Shown here piece after piece: positions 56,715-64,000 of a stretch of DNA of 64,000 nucleotides. The stretch covers positions 4,216,001-4,280,000 of the forward strand of contig CAJFCV020000004.1 of the NCBI GenBank assembly GCA_904066235.2, given 5' to 3'. Source of the DNA: Bursaphelenchus xylophilus. Its lineage: Eukaryota > Nematoda > Chromadorea > Rhabditida > Aphelenchoididae. The position numbers and the translations under genes were made by a program. The notes under the pieces were generated by a model, which saw nothing but the letters and a program-made list of their open reading frames with translations, had not been told where the DNA came from and made no database searches. Position 1 is the stretch's first letter. Each line of letters starts with the position of its first letter.

Positions 56715-59700
56715 ATGCCCAGAAAACGGAAAAATGCTTCGAAATTCCTTATTTTTTCGTAAATTTCTTTCTAATTTGTAAGTTTTTATGATTAATTTTT
56801 GTTGGTTTTTGTATCTAGTGGAAGGGGAAGTATTAGGTTGAGTCAAAATTATCCGGCGGTTTTATTGGCGCGTTTTTTGTAAGTTAAAATTTATGTTTTG
56901 TTAATATTTTTTTTATAAAAATAATCTTCTCTGGTTGGTTAATAAAATGGCAGTCGAAACCCATACTCATATTTGCCACATTATGCTCTACCACTTCGAG
57001 AAAAGTTGGAAGTCAGCACGGTCATTCCGCGATCTCAACGAACTTTTCGGCGAAGGAACAAAAAATAGACACGATTTCCCAGTGGATGATTCCGCTTCTG
57101 TCCCACCACACATACCACGTAGCCTTCTTACAGTGGACGTCTTTTGGTACTCCTTTGGACGAAACACCTGCCGATTTTTTTCCTTCGCCGAAAAGTTCGT
57201 TGAGATCGCGAAATGACTGTGCCGACTTCCAACTTTTCTCGAAATGGTAGAGCATAATACGGCGGATAAGAGTATGGTTTTCGAAACACATTTTATTAAC
57301 TGAATAGTAAAGATAATTTTTATTAAAAAAACATTAACAAAACGCAAATTTTAACTTACATAAAAAGCGCCAATAAAACCGCCGGATAATTTTGACTCAA
57401 CCTAATAATAATTTACAATCTGAGTTGACTTTTTTTTTAAAAAATGTTGTTTTAGTTCATACAAATGCACAGTGCAATCTCAAATTTACATACCTCGAAG
57501 ATTTCAACATGACGAAGAATTCGGTGAAGAGATCGTGGACGAAAAGGATGTGTTTCAGCCAGTGGAGCAACAGTTTCAACGCAAAACACAGCTGGAACAT
57601 ATACTTTTGAGGCCCGACACTTATATCGGCTCTGTGGAATTCTGCGATCGAACTGTGAGTGCACTGTGCGGGAAATTTATAAAATTGACGATTTTTTGGT
57701 TGAAAAATTTAATCAACTGTTTTTTCCAGCCAATGTGGATCTATGATGCCTCCGAAAAACGATTGATCCATCAGCCAATCAGCTTCGTCCCAGGTTTATA
57801 CAAGATTTTCGATGAGATTTTGGTGAATGCCGCGGATAATCGTCGAAGGGATAAGAGAATGAGCAAAATTGAGGTTCAAATTGATCGGTAAGCTCTTTTG
57901 CGAGGGTCTTATTCTGTTTTAGTCAAGAGAATCGCATATCCATAATGAACAATGGCCGAGGAATCCCGGTGGTTTGGCATAAACAGGAGAAAATGTATGT
58001 CCCGGAACTGATCTTCGGCACGCTCCTGACCTCATCAAATTACAATGACAGCGACAGAAAAACAACTGGCGGGAGAAACGGGTTCGGAGCGAAACTGTGC
58101 AATATTTTTAGCAAGGAGTTCACACTGGAGACGAGTTATATTCAAAATGGAAAAAGCTTCAAACAGGTAAAATACGATGACATCTTTAAGGAAATTTCTC
58201 GAAATGCAACGGTTAATTTTATTATTCCAGACCTGGACGGATAATATGACCTCAACTAGTGAACCTCAAATTGATGTGGCCAAGTCAGAAGACTTTACAA
58301 AAGTCACCTTCACACCGGATCTTCAAAAGTTTGGAATGAAGTCATTGGACCATGAAATTATTGGGCTGATGAGTAGAAGGGCGTTGGATATATCGGCCAC
58401 AACTCGGGGGGTCAAGGTGTTTTTGAATGGAGAGTTGTTGCCAGTAAGTAATTGTTCTGGAATGAGATTTTGAAAGGTATTTGAGGCTGTTTTAGTGATG
58501 ATTTGGGGTTTTTGACCTTATTTTCGGCAAAAAATGGTGATTTTGGAATTATTTTTTGCAAATTTTTGTTTTTTTTTTCGTTTGAAGAAAAATTTGGGTC
58601 TCTTATGACATAAACCTTCACAATAAAGGCATTTTAGAAACGATTAAGGTCAGTATTGTGTCGTATTTAACTATTCTGACCTTTTTTAGGCCGATTTTTA
58701 TTTTTTTGTTTAAAGTTTTGCCTCGTTTCAGGTGAATAACTTCCCAGATTACATGGATCTCTTCTCCACCGAAGGTCCAACCAAAACTAAATTCATTTTT
58801 GATCAAAATCGCCGCTGGCAAATCGGCGTCGGCGTCTCGAACAAAGGCTTTCAACAGATGTCGTTCGTGAACTCGGTGTGGACATTGAGAGGCGGAAGAC
58901 ATGTTGACTTCGTTGTGGATCAGATTGTGGATTGCCTGATGACCGAGATCCATCCCCGTCTTCGGAAACAAGGCATCCAATTGAAGGCGCATCAGATCAA
59001 AAATAATTTATTTGTGTTTGTGAACTCACTCATCGAAAACCCCGCTTTTGATTCGCAGACCAAGGAAACGCTCACAACGAAGCCGAAGCTGTTCGGATCC
59101 GAGTGGAAACCGACTTCTGGATTCATAAAAAAGGTGGGAATTGGGGAGAAACTCGGTAAAATCGAAAAATTTTACTTTGCGTTTTGCAGAAACTAGAGGT
59201 TGATTGGCTGAAAGCATAAAAAAATTCGACTTTTACGTCATTATGTTACCTTGAACTAATTCCGATGATTTCAGCTCCTCTCGGCCGGAATTGTCGAAGC
59301 CTCGGCCACATTGGCCAAACAGAAACAGCTGGAGAAGTACGAGAAGGCCAACACGTATGTCCGAACACCTCAGATCGAGGTCCCCAAACTGGTGGACGCC
59401 AATGAAGCAGGGACTTCCAAGTCCTCCAAATGCACATTGATATTGACGGAAGGGGATTCGGCCAAGTCCTTGGCAATCGCTGGACTCAGTGTCATCGGAC
59501 AGGACAAGTATGGAGTGTTTCCTTTGAAGGTAAGGGAGGCTTGGGATGTACAGGGTGTTTCAAGAAATTTGGAAGAAACTAGTTGCGAATATTTTTGAGC
59601 TCTTGCTAGTTATCGCAGAAATTCTTTTTGTTTCTAAAACTTGACAGCGGGCGGTTTTGTACTGAACAAAAAAAAAAATTTTTTCGTCGGCGGAGAGGCC

Positions 59701-62289
59701 AGTTCTCGGCGGCGCATTTGGGGCCTTTTTTAAAAATCACACCTTATTACATCGTGGAAACTCTGTTACAGTGGCCAAAATCATGTTTACGTTAAACCTC
59801 CGTGGATTTTGCGGTATGCTTTTTTTGCGTTTTCGATTTTACGCAACATCCGCGGAGGCGCGACGGAGACCGCAGATTTCGGCGGACTTTGTTTTGGGCA
59901 CTCGGTTTTTGCAAATCCATGTTGGAAAAAAGGTTGGGGCGATTTTTTGTTGTCATCCGATGCACAGAGGGCAAAAATTTTGTACTTTTTTCCCCCGGCG
60001 GAGGATTCGGCGGAGGCTTTCTCAAAGGGTCAAAACAAAATTTTGACTCTTTTGATAAAGCCTCCGCCGATGTGTCCGCCGGATCAAAAAAATAAGAAAA
60101 ATGGTGTTGCTGTGATGGATTCTTGTAGCTGAGTTTTTTCCCGGGCTCCTAAGACTGTTCTGACCCTTTGATAAAGCCTCCGCCGAATCCTCCGCCGGGG
60201 AAAAAAAGTGCGAAATTTTTGCATCTGTGCATCGGGTGACAACAAAAAATCACCCCACACTTTTTTCCAACCTGAATTGAATGATCCAAAGGCTCAAAAC
60301 GACGTCCGCCGAAACCTGAGGTCTCCGCCGTGCCTCCGCGGATGAGCGAAAATCGAAAACAAAAAAAGCATACCGCAAAATCCACGGAGGTTTAACGTAA
60401 ACATGATTTTGGCCACTGTAACAGAGTTTCCACGATGTAATAAGGTGTGATTTTTAAAAAAGGCCCCAAATGCCTCCGCCGAGAACTGGCCTCTCCGCCG
60501 ACGAAAAAAAATTTTTTTTTGTTCAGTACAAAACCGCCCGCTGTCAAGTTTTAGAAACAAAAAGAATTTCTGCGATAACTAGCAAGAGCTCAAAAATATT
60601 CGCAACTAGTTTCTTCCAAATTTCTTGAAACACCCTGTAGAATTTTTTTTTTTTTTTAGATTTTGTGGGTCCTTGGCTAAATTTAGTGAAGTTTGGTCGG
60701 TTTCTAATGAGTGTAAAGGGATTTAACTATGATTTTCGAGATTTTTTGACATAATTTTAAATTTTTTCTTCAAGTGCGAACTAACTTGTGTCCGATTTTT
60801 TCAAATTTCCCATAATTCCAGGGAAAAATGCTGAATGTGCGGAAAGGTGGATACAAACAAGTTTTGGAGAACTCGGAAGTTAATTCCCTCATCAAAATCC
60901 TTGGATTAGAATATAAAAGGACATACGAAAGCGAGGAAGAACGTAGCAATCTCAGGTATGGGAAAATCATGATCATGACTGATCAGGTAAGTCATCCAAA
61001 AAAAATTTAATGCGGTTTTTGACTAACGGGCTGACTAATTTTCACGTGTTTAGGATGAGGACGGTAGCCATATCAAAGGATTAATCATTAATTTTATCCA
61101 TCATAACTGGCCGGAACTTTTGAAACATAATTTTATCGAGCAGTTCATAACACCCGTGATCAAAGCAAGAAAAGGAAATGAGGTGATCGCATTCTACTCG
61201 ATTGCTCAGTACCTCCAATGGAGAGAAAATAATGAGGATTGGAGCGGATATAAAATCAAGTATTACAAAGGCAAGGAGAATATGAATTTGGATGTTGGGA
61301 GTCACTGATTTGAGCTAAAATTTTCAGGAATTTATTTAGGTCCCTTGCAGAGTGTGTAGGTCAAATTTTGAGAAAATTGGGGAATTTGCCCTGAGGATAT
61401 TAATTTTTTTTATGAAAAAGATCGTTTTTTCATCATCTCTGAAAAGACCAATGAAATCGTTTATAAATTTCGTTTTCACTCCCAGTATTTTACAGGTCTT
61501 GGCACGTCGACTTCAAAAGAAGCCAAGGAATACTTTGGCGACCTCCAAAGACATCAAATTCAATTCGAATATTCGGGTCCCCAGGATGACGAAAACCTTG
61601 ATTTGGCCTTTTCCAAATACCGCATCGAAGACCGGAAGGCGTGGATCACGGATTGGATGAACAAAAAGAAGTCCAGAGAGATTGCCGAAGAGCCCGAGGA
61701 TGTTATTTATGATCCGGATATCAGATCGTTGACCTTTTCCGAGTTTGTGAACAAAGAATTGGTGGTGTTCTCGAATGCGGACAATGTTAGAAATATTCCC
61801 AGTATTGTGGATGGACTCAAACCGGTGCAGAGAAAGGTAGGTTACATTGAGACTGATATAATAAAAAAAATATGAGAAAAGGAGCTGAATTAATGTAAGA
61901 AATATGCTTCTAATGACCAGTCATGGCAATATATTGCTTCATCAAAAATTTTTCCAGGTCCTGTACACCTGCTTCAAGCGCTATGACAAGAAGCAACTGC
62001 GGGTTTTACAATTGGCCAGTGCTGTCGGAGAGATCACCGCCTACCATCACGGAGATGTAAGTCTCATCTTTACGCCTTTTTACGACTTCAGAAAGCCCTA
62101 ATGGAAGCCGTAGTCCAGATGGCCCAGAATTTCGTGGGTTCCAATAACATCTCTCTTCTCCTTCCCCATGGCCAATTTGGAACCCGATTGGAAGGAGGAA
62201 AAGACTCCGCCTCGCCGAGATATCTATACACCCAGCTAAACCCATTGACGAGGCTGATTTTCCCACAAATTGATGATCATCTGTTGCAG
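56715..62289 (+). CDS. top-2: DNA topoisomerase II, 5' part (gene continues beyond window)
   Basis: Twelve exons: 56,715-56,758, 57,456-57,654, 57,730-57,887, 57,923-58,166, 58,231-58,443, 58,732-59,133, 59,275-59,529, 60,822-60,986, 61,054-61,270, 61,496-61,836, 61,958-62,056 and 62,092-62,289; 845 codons so far. The enzyme passes one DNA duplex through another using ATP. Visible: GHKL ATPase motifs DEILVNAADN, NNGRGIPV and TGGRNGFGAKLCNI; TOPRIM LTEGDSAK and metal motif TDQDEDGSHIKG; active-site Tyr in TAYHHGD; and GGKDSASPRY. Exon 1 (MPRKRKNASKF, NLS-like) is inferred from phase and is the least certain. The exon 9/10 junction (YKG|LGTSTSKEA) needs a GC-AG intron at 61,271. The conserved segment expected after DDHLLQ (about 600 C-terminal residues) is not in the window, so the next intron must run past 64,000. 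Confidence 0.92.
56836..57402. mobile_element. Mariner-derived foldback element in TOP2 intron 1
   Basis: 567 bases bounded by GGTTGAGTCAAAATTATCCGG and its exact reverse complement, flanked by TA on both sides, the Tc1/mariner target duplication. Both arms carry an inverted copy of a transposase N-terminal helix-turn-helix (IMLYHFEKSWKSARSFRDLNELFGEG). The minus-strand frame continues into KKATWYVWWDRSGIIHWEI, which resembles the mariner catalytic segment around its second Asp. The catalytic core is otherwise gone, so the element is non-autonomous. Confidence 0.85.
59551..60637. mobile_element. 1.1-kb CAGGGTG foldback in TOP2 intron 7
   Basis: Starts CAGGGTGTTTCAAGAAATTT and ends with the exact reverse complement AAATTTCTTGAAACACCCTG, with TA on each side as a possible target duplication. 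The arms mirror each other for several hundred bases, with shared blocks around GACAGCGGGCGG, CTGTTACAGTGGCCAAAATCATG and CCTCCGTGGATTTTGCGG. Repeated GGCGGAG/CTCCGCC words fill the interior. Frames inside (MDFAVCFF...) occur on both arms and have no known domain. Confidence 0.78.
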
Positions 62290-62364
62290 GTAAGGGCAAA
62301 ATTTGAGTGTTTTTGTGGTGGGACCAAGGAATTTTGAAAATAGTTGGGTAAATAACACAGGGGA

Positions 62365-63570
62365 CTCGGATTTACTTATAAGTAAAATTTTTTACTTATA
62401 TTTACCAATAACTTACATATAAGTTAAAAAAGGCGGGGCTTATTTATTTTTACTTATATTTACGTTTATTTACTTATATTTACAAATAGCGGTACTTATA
62501 TGTAAAAAACGGCGGAGCTCGTTTATTTTTACTTATATGTACATATATGAGCCTCGAAAAGAAAACTTTTGAGCGTCAAAGACGCTTTTTGGTTTCTGCA
62601 CGCGTTGGCCGGACTTGGAAAAATTCTAAGTTTTTGGAGCGTCAAAGAACGTATCTCAACCTTGGATCGAATAAAGTAAGTTGTTTGTAGTCAGTTTTTT
62701 TCTTTTACAGGGTAACAGAGTGCTCAGATCAAAAGTTGCGAACGCGAGAACCTTCCCGAGCATGGAGCATGTCAACGTCAAACTTCACGCAGTTCGCAAA
62801 AATCTATGAACAAGCACTATGAGGAAAGAATTTGGATGAACAACTGTGTGCTCAAATGGTAGGTGTTTTTTAACTGTTTTCACATTTCATAAAACCAAAG
62901 ATTTTTCCAGACATAGTTTTGCTATGTTGTACTAGGTCCAGGTGAAGCCTCTAGGTTTCAGATTATCGAAAAATTGGCCGTGGAGGGTAGTAAATGGACA
63001 ATGTACACACGATCCCGGAAAAATGGCACTCGGATGATTCAGGTATGTTGAGAATATTCACCTGGACCTAGTGCAACATGACAAACTTGGTGTCTCGAAA
63101 TTTCATTGGCAAACTTGGTGAACCTAAAACTAATTTTTTCGGGGTGCAGAAGCACAAACAATTGAGAAGGGCTTATAGTAAATATCGTCAAACGACCTTA
63201 TCTTCTTTATTTTTGCTATTTTCAGTGAATCCAGACGCAGAAATCGCCATAGAAGATCCCGAAAATAAGCAATTGATGCCTCATGAGGACAACAACAGAT
63301 GAGAAACCTATCCGGAGCACACAAGATGCGTTACCGACTTGTATTTGTCGTTTTTGAGAATCGAAATAAACGTTTATAATATAATCTGCACTGTGCGTAA
63401 TTCTGGGTTACAAATAAGTAAAATATCCTTATTGGTAAATATAAGTAAAATATCCTTATTTGTAAATATAAGTAAATTCGGAGCGCGCCGAAAATAAAGT
63501 TTACATATAAGTAATTTCAGAATTACTTATATGTACAATTATTTACTTATATGTACGTTTATTTACTTAT
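62365..63570. repeat. Cassette flanked by TACTTATA repeats
   Basis: The left block (about 62,365-62,560) contains many TTTACTTATATTTAC-like units and ACATATAAGT. The right block (about 63,413-63,570) contains the same units in both orientations. They bracket about 850 bases of more mixed composition with exon-like features. The layout suggests a foldback-type element carrying internal sequence, but no clear terminus or target duplication was found. Confidence 0.45.
62717..63303 (+). other. Possible small nested gene, structure unresolved
   Basis: Two segments can be joined in frame: one ending ...NNCVLK (62,717-62,859, donor GTAGGT), and one starting after CCTCTAG near 62,955 that gives WFQIIEKLAVEGSKWTMYTRSRKNGTRMIQ and ends at a GTATGT donor near 63,042. 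A further segment after TTTTCAG (about 63,226-63,303) reads NPDAEIAIEDPENKQLMPHEDNNR to a stop, but its phase does not match the second segment. An AATAAA follows at 63,364. It may be a gene, a gene fragment carried by an element, or chance. Confidence 0.2.
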
Positions 63571-63571
63571 A

Positions 63572-64000
63572 CAGGGTGTTCCTAGAATTATGGAAAAAAC
63601 TATTCATTAATAACTTTGTGCTCGGTGGTCCAATCCAAAAAATTTTTTTTGCATCTTACAGGAAAACCTTTGAGTTTTTAGAATCAAGAAAAATTTTTTT
63701 CTTTGATCGGCGGAGACTCCGGTAATGCTTTTTTCACAAACGAGGTTGCAAATTGTTGTATGTGTGAAGTAAATGGGCGGGAGAGGATTCAATAGATACA
63801 ATATGACATTTGTTTCAAATTTTTTTCATTCGGCGGAGACATTTTTTAACCTCGGCGGACGATTTTTCTTCGACTTTTGAGAGTCAAAATTGGCTAAAAC
63901 CAAAACATAGGTATTCCTGGTGGCATGGCGCCTAAATACGACTTATTACGTCTTCGGCCTACTGAGAGAAGAAAAAAAGGCAATTCGGCGGAGAAATCGG
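63572..64000. mobile_element. Left end of another CAGGGTG-type element
   Basis: Begins TA-CAGGGTGTTCC and is rich in CGGCGGAGAC words like the element at 59,551. No right end is reached before the window stops. Confidence 0.5.

Larger units (their letters stand above)
62290..64000. other. Probable TOP2 intron 12, running past the window end
   Basis: The TOP2 donor GTAAGG at 62,290 has no matching downstream exon in the window. The stretch contains AT-rich TACTTATA repeats (62,365-62,560 and 63,413-63,570), a possible small transcript unit between them, and the start of a CAGGGTG-ended element at 63,572. The 3' AATAAA at 63,364 belongs to the nested unit rather than to TOP2, because the C-terminal TOP2 domains are absent. 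Confidence 0.5.

Noticed and set aside
56935..57291. Plus- and minus-strand frames as host genes
   Set aside because: They are mirrored pieces of a mariner transposase inside a TA-flanked inverted-repeat element.
59771..60560. Frames beginning MDFAVCFF and similar on both strands
   Set aside because: They are mirror images within a foldback element, with no domain and low-complexity GGCGGAG content.
62290..63303. Exon-like segments as the missing TOP2 C-terminus
   Set aside because: None encodes the conserved residues that follow DDHLLQ in topoisomerase II, and phases do not fit.
1..64000. CRISPR arrays, prokaryotic operons, rRNA genes
   Set aside because: The genes are spliced and eukaryotic; no regularly spaced direct repeats and no rRNA motif were seen.

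Overview
The window is a piece of a nematode nuclear genome, most likely free-living or parasitic but not assignable to a species from the sequence alone. The evidence is intron-rich genes with short GT-AG introns (35-60 bp is common), splice acceptors of the TTTTCAG type placed just upstream of several start codons (as expected for spliced-leader trans-splicing), an FLP-17-type neuropeptide precursor, lysosomal-acid-lipase-family paralogues in tandem, a ShK-domain ligand-gated channel and many Tc1/mariner-like and foldback miniature elements. I rebuilt the exon structures by hand from splice signals, reading frame and phase, and by comparison with remembered family features. Every multi-exon model listed closes in frame.

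Layout. About 1-19,240 is a gene desert: AT-rich, with fragments of a dispersed 0.3-0.4 kb repeat, short perfect hairpins and a G-rich tract. Next is a gene for a tiny, extremely Cys-rich secreted protein (19,244-20,912), whose paralogue lies at 36,605-37,125. Three lipases follow on the plus strand: one diverged and membrane-anchored (22,182-23,614), and two near-identical secreted copies (24,134-25,434 and 26,376-27,676) with identical TATA-to-ATG spacing. On the minus strand are a TauE/SafE-like multi-pass transporter (28,023-29,485) and an flp-17 neuropeptide gene (30,440-31,128). After roughly 5 kb of intergenic DNA comes the second Cys-rich gene. Then there is a minus-strand DHRS1-like dehydrogenase with an intron-containing tRNA-Tyr nested antisense in its last intron. 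The tRNA and the last exon were also copied in inverted orientation upstream, and that copy is now broken up by nested miniature transposons (39,141-40,205).

From 40.7 to 43.0 kb lies a 1.8 kb foldback carrying tRNA-like box A/B motifs. A run of plus-strand genes follows: a ShK-plus-pentameric-channel fusion (44,029-46,425), two unrecognised secreted proteins and an LRRC20 homologue whose third intron holds a ~1.1 kb foldback. On the minus strand are a secreted multi-module Cys-rich protein and a small single-span protein of mitochondrial look. The window ends with two replication/chromosome genes close together on the plus strand: CDC45 (54,058-56,417) and the first ~845 codons of DNA topoisomerase II (56,715 to beyond the window). 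The topoisomerase II introns contain a mariner-derived foldback, a CAGGGTG-ended foldback and, probably, a cassette flanked by TACTTATA repeats.

Functionally the identifiable genes are a mix of housekeeping (CDC45, TOP2, LRRC20, tRNA-Tyr), digestion or lipid mobilisation (lipases, dehydrogenase), neuro-signalling (flp-17, the ShK-channel) and secreted Cys-rich products. The most unusual items are the Cys-rich paralogue pair (stacked splice donors inside its repeats, a conserved furin-like site and a possible alternative 3' exon), the ShK-channel that lacks the first Cys of its Cys-loop, the tRNA-in-intron inverted duplication, and the density of foldback elements inside essential-gene introns.
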